Shown here piece by piece: positions 17,277-26,250 of a DNA stretch of 64,000 nt. The first letter of the stretch is position 1; each line of letters begins with the position of its first letter. The stretch covers positions 372,001 to 436,000 of the forward strand of contig NZ_QUOT01000001.1 in NCBI RefSeq assembly GCF_003390375.1, in the 5' to 3' direction. This stretch comes from Thalassotalea euphylliae (GTDB taxonomy: Bacteria > Pseudomonadota > Gammaproteobacteria > Enterobacterales > Alteromonadaceae). A program made the position numbers and the translations under genes. The notes beneath the pieces were generated by a model. The model searched no databases. It saw only the letters and a list, made by a program, of their open reading frames with translations, and had not been told where the DNA came from.

Positions 17277-18150
17277 TGGCGATAGCTCCTTTACCAACAC
17301 CTTCATAAGCAACCACTTTAATAGTGTCATTTGGATGTTCTGCTTTTAGTTGGCGACCAATATAGTCGGCCAATAGCTCAACCGTAGAATCACAATCAAC
17401 CACTTCTAATACATGCTCTTGCACTGCAATATCAAAACGACCTTGCGGCGCCATATAGGCAAAGTATTGGTGATCGGGTTGTAAATTGTCATGTGCAAAA
17501 GCAGATAATTCAATTTCTTCTTTAATTACTTTATCTTCAATTGAAGCCAAGTAAATGTCGCGCCAACGCTCACACCAGTATGCTTCTAATTCAGTATCGG
17601 CTTGCTCATTTTTGAACAAATTAATTTTTGAGCGGTGACCATGTGCGATGCGTTGACAGTTACCATCATGCTTTTTAAGACCATGGGTATAGTGATAAAA
17701 TTCACTTGGAATGACTTCCGGTCGTAAGTTGATGGAAAGGCCTTTGACATTATCCGGTAACTGCTTTTGGATTACCTCAATCAAGTGTTCAGTGACCGCT
17801 TCGATGGTAATGGCTTGGCACTCAAGCTTAGCAAACGCACAAATTGGCGATTGTAAGAAATAACTGGCTCGATTTGAGGTAAAGTCAACAAATTCATGGC
17901 CTTCACGAACATCAGAATCAGTAACGCGTAACATTTTAGAGCCGGTTGGCAACAGTAATTTATGGTCAACCGCATCATCGATGATGGCTTTGATTTGTTT
18001 TTTCACGACACCAAAATCAAGTACCATGCTCATTTCGTTTAAATCGCCATCGAGTAGCACATCGACAATCCAGCTTTCACCAACAATGCCACGTTGCTCA
18101 CACAGGTATGAAAAATCAATAACCGTTAAATCGTTAACAAATAATTGCAT
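17269..18150 (-). CDS. Double 6-carboxytetrahydropterin synthase (QueD/PTPS)-like protein
   Basis: 293 residues, about twice a QueD, made of two PTPS-like halves. The first half (1-130) keeps the fold (GESWIVDVLLDG, MVLDFGVVKKQIKAIID, DHKLLLP) but lacks the zinc histidines. The second half has CQRIAHGHRSKINL, with Cys and the HGH zinc ligands, CDSTVELLADYI and a final Glu in AYEGVGKGA. It may act in queuosine or pterin chemistry, or be a divergent paralog; the pyrC neighbour does not settle it. Starts 32 bases after pyrC and is coupled to the peptidase gene. Confidence 0.75.
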   Translation of the reverse strand: MQLFVNDLTVIDFSYLCEQRGIVGESWIVDVLLDGDLNEMSMVLDFGVVKKQIKAIIDDAVDHKLLLPTGSKMLRVTDSDVREGHEFVDFTSNRASYFLQSPICAFAKLECQAITIEAVTEHLIEVIQKQLPDNVKGLSINLRPEVIPSEFYHYTHGLKKHDGNCQRIAHGHRSKINLFKNEQADTELEAYWCERWRDIYLASIEDKVIKEEIELSAFAHDNLQPDHQYFAYMAPQGRFDIAVQEHVLEVVDCDSTVELLADYIGRQLKAEHPNDTIKVVAYEGVGKGAIASV

Positions 18151-18182
18151 TCAGTTTATTCCTCAGGTTAAACGACCAGCGC

Positions 18183-19214
18183 TTAGCCTTTTACCTGCCA
18201 AGTCATTTGCTCACCCGCTTTAATCGGCACGACAACACCTGAGCCAAAGGCCATTGTCTCTGGCACTTCCCATGTCGCTTTTTCAAGCGTAATGGTATCG
18301 CTGTTAACTGGCAAACCATAGAAAGTTGGACCATTTAAACTCGCGAATGCTTCTAGTTGGTCTAATGCGTTCTCTTGCTCAAACACTTCGGCATAAAGTT
18401 CAATTGCAGCATGTGCTGTGTAAGAACCAGCACAGCCACAGGCACTTTCTTTCGCATGCTTGGCATGTGGCGCAGAATCTGTTCCTAAGAAAAACTTTTT
18501 ATTACCACTGGTGGCAGCTTCAACTAAAGCTTCTTGGTGAATGTTGCGTTTTAAAATCGGCAAACAGAAAAAATGTGGACGAATACCACCAACAAGCATA
18601 TGGTTGCGGTTATAAAGTAAGTGGTGCGCAGTAATGGTGGCACCAACGTTATCACCTGCGGCTTTAACAAATTCAACCGCTTGCTTGGTGGTGATATGTT
18701 CTAGCACAATTTTTAGTTTAGGGTGTTCTGCAACAAGCGGTGTTAAGATGGTGTCAATAAACTCAGCTTCGCGATCAAAAATATCAACATCATGCGTGGT
18801 TACTTCACCATGTACTAGTAGCAATATGCCTTGACGTTCCATCTCGGCCAATACGTCTTTGATGTTAGCAACATCTGTCACACCAGAGGCTGAATTGGTA
18901 GTTGCACCTGCAGGGTAAAGCTTACACGCAAACACTAAACCGCTATTTTTCGCATCGATAATATCTTGCGGTGTGGTGTTGTCCGTTAGATAAAGTACCA
19001 TTAATGGCTTAAAGCCTTCACGCGGCTCGGCTGCCATAATGCGACCATAATATTCTTGTGCAAGCGCAGCATTGGTGACTGGCGGCACTAAGTTAGGCAT
19101 GACAATCGCTCGACCAAAGTAGCGGCTAATATCGGTAACTGTGTTAGGCAGTACTTCGCCATCGCGCAAGTGTACATGCCAATCATCTGGTCGAGTAATA
19201 GTTAAACTTGTCAT
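18183..19214 (-). CDS. pyrC: Dihydroorotase, class II
   Basis: 343 residues (E. coli PyrC 348). Third step of pyrimidine synthesis: reversible cyclisation of carbamoyl aspartate to dihydroorotate. [10 protein letters not shown] gives zinc ligands H13 and H15; [14 protein letters not shown] carries the Lys expected to be carboxylated (about 99); VLEHITTK and [12 protein letters not shown] supply further His ligands, and GTDSAPH the catalytic Asp. AAAGGAT lies 6 bases before the ATG. First gene of a three-gene minus-strand unit. Confidence 0.96.
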   Translation of the reverse strand: MTSLTITRPDDWHVHLRDGEVLPNTVTDISRYFGRAIVMPNLVPPVTNAALAQEYYGRIMAAEPREGFKPLMVLYLTDNTTPQDIIDAKNSGLVFACKLYPAGATTNSASGVTDVANIKDVLAEMERQGILLLVHGEVTTHDVDIFDREAEFIDTILTPLVAEHPKLKIVLEHITTKQAVEFVKAAGDNVGATITAHHLLYNRNHMLVGGIRPHFFCLPILKRNIHQEALVEAATSGNKKFFLGTDSAPHAKHAKESACGCAGSYTAHAAIELYAEVFEQENALDQLEAFASLNGPTFYGLPVNSDTITLEKATWEVPETMAFGSGVVVPIKAGEQMTWQVKG

Positions 19215-19277
19215 TGGTTATCCTTTCGTTTATCGATAATTATTGAAAATACAATTTGTGCGCGGTTACGGCCAACT

Positions 19278-20318
19278 CTATTGATCGTTTTGATCATTAA
19301 GTAACTTCAATAATTGATCTTTTAAATTTGGTGGGACTTTATAAATTGTTAAGCTGTCATTCGCTTGATTATACACGACATCTTGACCAAAGTGACTACG
19401 CTCGAAGCTGACGCTGATACCATTACCAAAGCCTGAATATTTAGTCACCTTGTTGACTACCGCTTGATCGTGCGGGAACGACTCTTCAATTTGGTAGTCT
19501 TGGGTTTTACAGAACTCGTAAAAGCTATCGCCGCCGTCACCGTTAGAAACGATTTTATCAATTTCTTTAATTTGTACGTCTTGTGACGATTCTTTTTGCT
19601 CTTTACAGTAGCTAACCAGCTCTTTGCGTGTTTGTTGCTTTTCATCTGCGTCTAGTTGATTAACGGCAACATAATCTTCAACCGCTTCAACAAGTGCTTG
19701 GGTTTGCGCTTTGGCGTTTAAACCTTCTTCACAGCCTAAAAAGTCTAAAAAAAAGTCAGATACTTTACGACCAGCACGACCGCGAATAAAGGTCACATAG
19801 CGATCGCCTGCTGGATTTTGCTGATAGTCAAACAAATCAATTCGCGCTGCTAGTTGCAGTTTGTCGGTATCTAAGTGCTGATCGGCAGAAATGTTTAATT
19901 CGCTATCAACTGAATAATGTTCTGAAATAGGAATAATGGCAGCAATTAAATAACGTCCACCCATGTGCTCGTAATGGCTCAGCACTAAATAGCCTGTTTC
20001 CGCTAAGTCATATTTAGTCAGTTCGTTTTTCAATAAATTAGTGGCTTGTTGGCTAAAGCTGTTGAAATCTTGTACATCGCTTAAGTAACTTTCCATGATA
20101 TCAACAAAACGCGCCTCATCGCCTTCTGCTGGCATTGACGAAAAATGGCCGTAACCTTTATTGCCTTTTTTGTTATAAATATTATGGAGTGATTCCATAA
20201 AGCTTTGAATTTTATTGCTAATTGCTAATGATTCGGCGCCGTAGCGAATCTGCACTTCGCCAGTTTCAGCTTGTTTTGAAAGAAAGTGCAGCGCGATATT
20301 GGAAATTATTAAACTCAT
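19278..20318 (-). CDS. yejK: Nucleoid-associated protein YejK (NdpA)
   Basis: 346 residues, the NdpA family length. Abundant DNA-associated protein of gammaproteobacteria. Marks: start MSLIISNIALHFL, GYLVLSHYEHMGGRYLIAAI, FIRGRAGRKVSDFFLDFLGC and SGFGNGISVSFERSHFG. Divergent from yejL-yejM, the same arrangement as in E. coli. Confidence 0.94.
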   Translation of the reverse strand: MSLIISNIALHFLSKQAETGEVQIRYGAESLAISNKIQSFMESLHNIYNKKGNKGYGHFSSMPAEGDEARFVDIMESYLSDVQDFNSFSQQATNLLKNELTKYDLAETGYLVLSHYEHMGGRYLIAAIIPISEHYSVDSELNISADQHLDTDKLQLAARIDLFDYQQNPAGDRYVTFIRGRAGRKVSDFFLDFLGCEEGLNAKAQTQALVEAVEDYVAVNQLDADEKQQTRKELVSYCKEQKESSQDVQIKEIDKIVSNGDGGDSFYEFCKTQDYQIEESFPHDQAVVNKVTKYSGFGNGISVSFERSHFGQDVVYNQANDSLTIYKVPPNLKDQLLKLLNDQNDQ

Positions 20319-20501
20319 AATTGCTGGTCAGTATGATATTGATAAGGCTTTTGATAAACTATGGCGCTTATCACCTTTCAATCTTATCTAGTGATTTAAC
20401 TAAACCTAAAAACATCGGCTTTATAAGCTGACAAGCTTTAGTAAGCTGATAGTATGCTGTTAAGTAAAGTCGCTAAGTAAAATGTATTTAAGTAAAAAAT
20501 T

Positions 20502-20726
20502 ATGCCTATTGTATCTAAGTATTCCAACGAACGTGTAGAAAAAATTATCGACAACCTGTTAAATGTCTTAATTGAAGAAAAAGCAGGTGCAGATTTGTCG
20601 CTAATGTGTTTAGGTAATGTAGTAACCGAAGTACTAACGCAACAAGTGCCTGAAAAACAACGACAAGTCGTAGTTGAAAATTTCACTAAAGCGCTAAGCC
20701 AATCGGTTAACACTACAACTAAATAA
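20502..20726 (+). CDS. yejL: DUF1414 protein YejL
   Basis: 74 residues, small helical protein. [36 protein letters not shown] and FTKALSQSV match the YejL family. Function unknown. Divergent from yejK and 24 bases ahead of yejM, as in E. coli. Confidence 0.92.
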   Translation: MPIVSKYSNERVEKIIDNLLNVLIEEKAGADLSLMCLGNVVTEVLTQQVPEKQRQVVVENFTKALSQSVNTTTK

Positions 20727-20750
20727 GAAGAACAAGAGTTACAAAACGTT

Positions 20751-22427
20751 ATGGTGTCGTTTGAATCGAAAACCTACAGCAAGAAGCTATTACATTTAAT
20801 TAGCTGGGGGCATTGGTTTACCTTTTTTAATATCATTGCGGCGATTTTGCTCGCCATGGTTTATTTGGTTAATGAAGCGGCGCCACAAACCTTGGCTGGC
20901 CAAGTATACTTGGTCAGCACTTGGCTCAGTCATATGGCGTTTTTAACCTTTATGACCTTTGTCTTGCTAGTCTTCCCCCTTACCTTACTTATTCCTAAAA
21001 CCCGGTTTATCAGAGCAGCAGCGTCGATTATTTTTACTGCGATGTTGCTGCTGTTGCTACTCGACGCCTTTGTTTATAACCGCTTGGGCTACCATATAAA
21101 TGCGTCTTCAATTGGGCAAATCATTGATTTAATAGGACAAGAAATACAGGATGATAGACGCACTTTTTGGTTTATTAGCCTAGTTTTGACCTTAGTCATA
21201 TTGACATTTCAATTAACTGTCAGTAATTATGCTTGGAAGCACTTAAGTAAATTACAACGTACAGTATTTGCTAAATTTGTTGTATTTGGTTTAATCGTCG
21301 CGTTTTTTACCAGCCATATGATGCACATTTGGGCTGACGCTAACCTTGAATATGACGTGTTAAAGCAAGATACCACTTTACCGCTTTCCTATCCAACCAC
21401 AGCTAAAACATTGCTAACCAAATACGGAATGTTTAATGAAGGCGACTATATAGCGCGTAAAACTAGCCCGTTAGCCTTTAATCAACCTATGCCAAAATAT
21501 CCGACCATTGGCCAATGTCAGGCGATTGATAACCAGCAATCAACTTTTGTTATACTTAGTAAAGCAACCTTGTCTGAACAGCAAATTAGTCAGTTTAGCC
21601 AACGCTCTATTGCAACGAGTATCAAGCTTTCTCACCATATCGATAACGCAACCTTTGATAATGCATGGTTTAACTTAGTTTATGGTTTACCAACCATTTA
21701 TCAGCCATCAATCAAGCAGGAAATGGCCGAATCTGTGATGTTACAAGCGATAAAACAGCACAAATTAACAACCAGTTTAACGCTAATCACTGAGCAGCCA
21801 TCCCCGATGATGCCTTGGTTTGCTGAGCATTTTAATAGTGTTAATGAGCGAGATAATATTGCTTCTCTTATTTTTCCAGAAGAGCTAGCAGAATTTTCGC
21901 AAGGCCTACACTTTATCTACTTTGATCAAGAAGATACTTACCAACTTGAGTTGTTCATTGATGCCCTGCTACTTGCTCAAAAGCAAAAAGCCCAGCAAGA
22001 CAACATTATTATCAGTTCACTCGGTAATGCTTCTGAGCAAGAGATGTTATCGATAAAGCCAGCGTTAATTTTATGGCCTGAAAAGCGTAAGCAGCAAATC
22101 TCACGCTTAACGAGTCAAATGGATATTGCGCCAACGTTACTAACGAACTGGTTAGGCTGCCAAGAACATTCTGAGCAGCTGACCGGTGGTAAAAATGTCT
22201 TTAAGCTAAAAGGTGATAGAGTGATTGCCAATACCACTGAAAATGGCATGGTCGTGTTTAACAAAGATAAGTCAGTCTTAATTGATCAAAATGGCAACTT
22301 CCAAAGTTATTCGCGCCAATTAGCTGCGCCAATTTCAGTTCCATCAGATTTTCCACTAATGATTGATGGCGTCCATTTCATCAAACGCTTTAGTGAAAAT
22401 CATCAACAGATTCAAAACGTTCAATAA
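20751..22427 (+). CDS. yejM: Inner membrane sulfatase-like protein YejM (PbgA/LapC), DUF3413
   Basis: 558 residues. The N-terminal DUF3413 part (about 1-195) has five hydrophobic helices; the remainder is a periplasmic alkaline-phosphatase/sulfatase-like domain that is shorter and more divergent than the 586-residue E. coli protein. In E. coli this essential protein senses lipid A at the periplasmic leaflet and controls LpxC degradation through LapB. I see MDIAPTLLTNWLGC, the typical late motif, but not a full sulfatase metal site, in line with a non-catalytic role. Confidence 0.88.
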   Translation: MVSFESKTYSKKLLHLISWGHWFTFFNIIAAILLAMVYLVNEAAPQTLAGQVYLVSTWLSHMAFLTFMTFVLLVFPLTLLIPKTRFIRAAASIIFTAMLLLLLLDAFVYNRLGYHINASSIGQIIDLIGQEIQDDRRTFWFISLVLTLVILTFQLTVSNYAWKHLSKLQRTVFAKFVVFGLIVAFFTSHMMHIWADANLEYDVLKQDTTLPLSYPTTAKTLLTKYGMFNEGDYIARKTSPLAFNQPMPKYPTIGQCQAIDNQQSTFVILSKATLSEQQISQFSQRSIATSIKLSHHIDNATFDNAWFNLVYGLPTIYQPSIKQEMAESVMLQAIKQHKLTTSLTLITEQPSPMMPWFAEHFNSVNERDNIASLIFPEELAEFSQGLHFIYFDQEDTYQLELFIDALLLAQKQKAQQDNIIISSLGNASEQEMLSIKPALILWPEKRKQQISRLTSQMDIAPTLLTNWLGCQEHSEQLTGGKNVFKLKGDRVIANTTENGMVVFNKDKSVLIDQNGNFQSYSRQLAAPISVPSDFPLMIDGVHFIKRFSENHQQIQNVQ

Positions 22428-22454
22428 ATCATCGCTTGAACAGAGATAAGAAAA

Positions 22455-22488
22455 AATATGGACTTTTGTGATTGCAAAAGTCCATATT
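22455..22488. other. Strong hairpin after yejM
   Basis: Fourteen-base perfect stem AATATGGACTTTTG / CAAAAGTCCATATT with a 6-base loop and no T-run. It may end or protect the yejM transcript, or process it from the tRNA downstream. Confidence 0.55.
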
Positions 22489-22546
22489 ATCGTTAATATA
22501 CAGCCTGTTTCTTACGAATCTTATCAAGAAATACATACCAAATAAT

Positions 22547-22623
22547 CGGGATATAGCGCAGTCTGGTAGCGCGTGCGTCTGGGGGACGTGAGGTCGCAGG
22601 TTCAAGTCCTGCTATCCCGACCA
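22547..22623 (+). tRNA. tRNA-Pro (GGG)
   Basis: 77 bases with encoded CCA. Acceptor CGGGATA pairs with TATCCCG; D arm GCGCAGTCTGGTAGCGC; anticodon loop CTGGGGG gives anticodon GGG; T arm GCAGGTTCAAGTCCTGC. In E. coli proL (GGG) also follows yejM, so this is conserved gene order. Confidence 0.96.
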
Positions 22624-22983
22624 ATTCTAAATCAAGCTATATAAAATCAAATAGCCACTATTGTCCCTACTTCATCACTTAAAACTAACTTTTACTTCAG
22701 GTATCAACCTCTCCTAGTATCATATCGTTTATAACCAGATACTTAGTGACCAAAAAGTGGCGATAATTCAGTGAGTTTATGTCCGTTTACTGGCTTAAAG
22801 TGTCGAATAATTTTACAGTTAATAAACTATAGTTCTTGTTACAACAAATTTTTAAAGGTTAACTCTTTGTTTTTATGACTTATTATTTACCAGGCCTAAC
22901 ATTTGCTTAACAATTTATTAACACTGGTTCAAAGTTTGGTACTGATTAGTGTCACAAATACAAGTTATGCAGGAGATTAAAGC
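22624..22983. other. Spacer between tRNA-Pro and the protease gene
   Basis: 360 AT-rich bases without an open frame of note. The part near 22860-22980 probably holds the protease promoter; AGGAG at about 22972 is its ribosome site. No repeat or RNA structure recognised. Confidence 0.45.
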
Positions 22984-23934
22984 TTGAAAAAAATAATAAT
23001 AGGACTCACCGCAGCCTTTATCACTAGTCAATCGATGGCAGGGGTAATACGCCATGATGTAAATGAGCAAGCCTACCTTGATTTAGCACAGAATGCACAG
23101 TTTGATCCTGTAGGTCGCCTTTTGTTTAACAATAGTCAGGGGCGTTTTATCTGCTCTGGTACATTAATTTCTGACCAGTTTGTGTTGACCGCTGCACACT
23201 GTTTAGACGATTCGCAGACATCAGATGTAACATTTGATGTTGGTGGTAATCGCTACAACGGCGAACGCTGGAGAGTTCATCAAAATTGGGATCCTCTTGG
23301 CTCGTTGTTTGCTGGTTGGGACATCGCACTACTTAAATTAGATTCGATAGTTGACAATGTTACCGCTGCAAATTTATATACAGGTAATTCTGAGCTAGGC
23401 CAAATCGGTACTCACGTTGGTTTTGGAGCTTCAGGAGATGGCTTAACGGGGTCTGTACTTCCACCTGGTACTAAGAGAGCCGGTTTAAATGAAATTGATG
23501 AGTTTAATCTCGCGGGAGAAGGCCATGATCGCATCCTGTGGAATGATTTTGACGCCCCCCTTGGCATTGACCCGACACTAAGTCCGTTATTAATGCAAGA
23601 TCAGGCATATCTAGAGAATCCAATTGCTGCATTTGGACGAGTCTCAGGCACAGCACTTGATTTGGAGTACATTATCGGTGGTGGTGATAGCGGTGGCGGT
23701 TACTTTTTAGAAGAGAACGGTCGGTGGTTTGTTGCAGGTGTTCATTCTTTTGGTGCCTCTATCGATGGTGCTACCGATGATACATATGGAGACTTTTCAG
23801 GCTCAACTCGCGTGAGCTCATTTGTAGACTGGATAGGTCGCACTCAGCAGAGCCTAGCAATACCTGAACCCAATACCGTTATGTTGTTAGCTTTATCACT
23901 TTTTGGTTTATCTCGTATCAGACAGAAAAACTAA
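22984..23934 (+). CDS. Secreted trypsin-like serine protease with PEP-CTERM tail
   Basis: 316 residues from a TTG start that has AGGAG about 9 bases upstream and yields a clean signal peptide (MKKIIIGLTAAFITSQSMA). S1 family catalytic triad: H72 in LTAAHCLDD, D113 in GWDIALLKLD, S236 in GGGDSGGGYF. The C-terminus is IPEPNTV, then a hydrophobic helix and basic RIRQKN, a PEP-CTERM signal read by an exosortase/archaeosortase-type enzyme, so the protease is likely processed at the membrane and released or anchored at the surface. Low similarity to neighbours and no operon partner. Confidence 0.9.
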   Translation: MKKIIIGLTAAFITSQSMAGVIRHDVNEQAYLDLAQNAQFDPVGRLLFNNSQGRFICSGTLISDQFVLTAAHCLDDSQTSDVTFDVGGNRYNGERWRVHQNWDPLGSLFAGWDIALLKLDSIVDNVTAANLYTGNSELGQIGTHVGFGASGDGLTGSVLPPGTKRAGLNEIDEFNLAGEGHDRILWNDFDAPLGIDPTLSPLLMQDQAYLENPIAAFGRVSGTALDLEYIIGGGDSGGGYFLEENGRWFVAGVHSFGASIDGATDDTYGDFSGSTRVSSFVDWIGRTQQSLAIPEPNTVMLLALSLFGLSRIRQKN

Positions 23935-23953
23935 AGATTAATTTACCTAATAT

Positions 23954-23981
23954 AAAAAACCGGCTTAATCTCTGGTTTTTT
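23954..23981 (+). terminator. Terminator after the PEP-CTERM protease
   Basis: Nine-pair stem AAAAACCGG / CTGGTTTTT (one G-T pair), 8-base loop, T-rich end; 20 bases after the stop. Being A-rich on its left side it may also serve the facing gene that ends at 23980. Confidence 0.7.
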
Positions 23982-24336
23982 ATTGTCTTTGTTCTTTCAT
24001 ATTTTTTACATTAAGAGTCCTTATGTTACCCGCTTGATATGGATAGTTACGTAACCAATAAGGGGCGGCTTTTCCATCTTTTGATTTGTTTGAAAATTTA
24101 AGTTCCCTCACTTTTTTCAGAGCAAACTGTGTAAATATCCCCTGCTCTTTTTGCCCTGAGGCTAGTTTAGCTTCTATTACATCGCCGTTTTTATTAACTA
24201 GCACATCTAAATAGATAGTTATGGATTCTTGTCTTTGAACTAAGTTTTCTACGCCTTGCGTAAATTGATCTGCGTTGCTTGAAAGCACTGTTATATACAA
24301 GCTAGTTGCTAAAAGGGCTCTTATTGCTAATCTCAT
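23980..24336 (-). CDS. Periplasmic TonB C-terminal-like protein
   Basis: 118 residues. Signal peptide MRLAIRALLATSLYITVLSS, cleavage likely after SNA (22). The mature part follows the TonB C-terminal pattern: ITIYLDVLVNKNGDVIEAKL, ALKKVRELKFSNKS and DGKAAPYWLRNY, i.e. two strands, a helix and a third strand. There is no N-terminal TonB anchor or Pro-rich span, so it is a free TonB-C-like domain and not an energy transducer. Role unknown; convergent with the protease gene. Confidence 0.65.
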   Translation of the reverse strand: MRLAIRALLATSLYITVLSSNADQFTQGVENLVQRQESITIYLDVLVNKNGDVIEAKLASGQKEQGIFTQFALKKVRELKFSNKSKDGKAAPYWLRNYPYQAGNIRTLNVKNMKEQRQ

Positions 24337-24388
24337 CGGGATATCTTACTCAGCTTCGATGTTTTTAATGTGAATCAGAACATAATGT

Positions 24389-25288
24389 TTAACTATTAGG
24401 TTGCTGCGCAGCGATTACTTTATTGCGCAACCATGTATTTGCAGGGTCTTGGTCAACATTGCTATGCCAATAGATATGTACATCTAACGGTGGCAGTTCT
24501 ATTGGCAGTGGCGCGATACTAATGGGTAAAAGTTCACGGTACATTTTGGCCGATTTCTCGGGTATGGTTAGCAACATGTCATTGTTTGCGATAACTCGAC
24601 ACGCCGACAATAAATGTTGGCACCTTAATGCGACTTTTCGCTGTATGCCAAGTCGCCCCAATTCGTAGTCTTCCAAGCTTGGGCCAGAAGTACGTGTAGA
24701 AGCAACGACATGCGTTTGGCTTAAGTACCTTTGCAAGTCCAACTTGCCAGTAAAAATTGGATGGTTTTGCCTAGCCACTACTACTAACTTATCTTTGGTT
24801 AATTGCTGGTGCACGACATTGCTACTAACAGGCAACAAAATATCAATGGCAATATCAATATCACCACTCGCTAACTTGTTTTCGAGTTCACTTCGCCTCA
24901 CTCTTTTACTGGTAAAGTTCATATTTGGCGACTCTGTTAGCAGTTGCTCAGCAAATAGCGGTAAATATGAAGCTTCTAGCGAGCCATGTAATGATACTGT
25001 GCAATATTTTCGAGACGTTGATGGTTCAAATTTCTGAGCTTGATACACACTGCTTTGCAGTTGATGAAGTGCTTCTCTGACATCGCCAATAACATTTTTA
25101 GCAAGTGCTGTTGGCTTCATTTGGTTACCTTGTCGAATAAAGAGCTTATCATCAAATTGTGCTCTCAATTTTGCCAACGAATGACTAACCGCTGGTTGCG
25201 AAAGGTTTAAGGCTGAAGCCGCTTTACTGATATTCCCTTCACAGTAGATGGCTTCAAATACCACAAACAAGTTTAAATCCATTTTCAT
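24389..25288 (-). CDS. LysR-family transcriptional regulator
   Basis: 299 residues. N-terminal winged helix: NISKAASALNLSQPAVSHSL and KLRAQFDDKLFIRQGNQM, followed by a periplasmic-binding-like effector domain (about 90-295). Divergent from the histidine phosphatase gene at the head of the catabolic series, the usual position for a LysR activator of the divergent operon. The shared spacer carries an 11-base direct repeat that could be its operator. The effector is unknown, perhaps an acyl-CoA or the pathway substrate. Confidence 0.92.
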   Translation of the reverse strand: MKMDLNLFVVFEAIYCEGNISKAASALNLSQPAVSHSLAKLRAQFDDKLFIRQGNQMKPTALAKNVIGDVREALHQLQSSVYQAQKFEPSTSRKYCTVSLHGSLEASYLPLFAEQLLTESPNMNFTSKRVRRSELENKLASGDIDIAIDILLPVSSNVVHQQLTKDKLVVVARQNHPIFTGKLDLQRYLSQTHVVASTRTSGPSLEDYELGRLGIQRKVALRCQHLLSACRVIANNDMLLTIPEKSAKMYRELLPISIAPLPIELPPLDVHIYWHSNVDQDPANTWLRNKVIAAQQPNS

Positions 25289-25311
25289 CGTAGATCCTCA
25301 TATCACTTTGC

Positions 25312-25354
25312 AATGACTAACGTTGATATAACTTTTGCTTAGTAATGACTAACG
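25312..25354. promoter_or_regulatory. Direct repeat AATGACTAACG in the LysR/phosphatase spacer
   Basis: Two perfect copies of 11 bases at 25312-25322 and 25344-25354, 32 bases apart (about three helical turns, same face). They lie 24 and 56 bases from the lysR start and upstream of the 25466 gene. A likely binding site for the LysR protein or for another regulator of both directions. Confidence 0.55.
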
Positions 25355-25465
25355 CTTTATTTATTCTTAACACGAATATAGCAAGATTACTAATATTCAT
25401 TTGTTTTATTTATGTAGGCTTTTTAAGATGATTTTATAGCGACTAAATACATACATAAGAAATAC

Positions 25466-26170
25466 ATGGCTTCACTTTATTTAATTCGACACGGACAAGC
25501 TTCATTTGGTGAGCCTGAGTATGATCGTTTATCGCCCAAGGGTCATCAGCAAGGTTTAATGTTAGGTAAGGCATGGCAAACCATGGCAGCTCCGGATTTA
25601 GTCTTTACTGGAGAATTGTGCCGTCACCATCAGACCTATGAAGCATTTAATAAGGCATACAGAAACACCGCGCACCAAGAAGTTACCACTCACCAATTAG
25701 CAGCGCTTAATGAGTTCGACCATATTGATATATTGATGCAAAGCGAAAAACAATGGCGAAGCTATCAAGATCTTGTCGATTATTTTTCGTCGCTACCTGA
25801 TGCCAAGAACAATTTAAAACAAGTGTTCGATGATGCTTTTACCAAATGGGCACTAGCCGACAGTACCGGCAACTATCAAGAATCTTGGGGCGTATTCAAA
25901 CAAAGAGCAAACACTGCTCTACAACTGTTGATTGAGGCTCGGACAGTTGAGCAGCAAACAATTTTAGCCTTTACCTCTGGTGGTATTATTGCGGCAATAG
26001 TTCAACAATTATTAGCACTATCTGATCAACATTGTTTAACGCTAATGAGACAAATCAGAAACACTAGCGTGACCAAAATCGTATTCTCTGGAGAACGAGT
26101 TTCATTAGATTACTTTAATAATTATCAACACCTTGAACAGGTGGGTGCAAGTTGGTCAACCCATCGCTAA
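25466..26170 (+). CDS. Histidine phosphatase family protein
   Basis: 234 residues. The phosphoglycerate-mutase-like fold is shown by LIRHGQASFG (catalytic R8 H9), and the second core His/Arg region around FTGELCRHHQTYEAF; TILAFTSGGIIAAI replaces the usual late His motif (SHGG) with Thr-Ser-Gly-Gly, so catalysis may be weaker or changed. First plus-strand gene of the catabolic region and 81 bases before an SDR. Proteins of this family often accompany APH-kinase plus acyl-CoA dehydrogenase pairs, where a phosphorylated acyl intermediate is made. Confidence 0.85.
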   Translation: MASLYLIRHGQASFGEPEYDRLSPKGHQQGLMLGKAWQTMAAPDLVFTGELCRHHQTYEAFNKAYRNTAHQEVTTHQLAALNEFDHIDILMQSEKQWRSYQDLVDYFSSLPDAKNNLKQVFDDAFTKWALADSTGNYQESWGVFKQRANTALQLLIEARTVEQQTILAFTSGGIIAAIVQQLLALSDQHCLTLMRQIRNTSVTKIVFSGERVSLDYFNNYQHLEQVGASWSTHR

Positions 26171-26250
26171 TCACTGGACAAATGAGCAGATAACTAAACT
26201 CATACAACCAAATTATAAAAACCCAATTAAGCAAAATTAAGGGATGTAAA

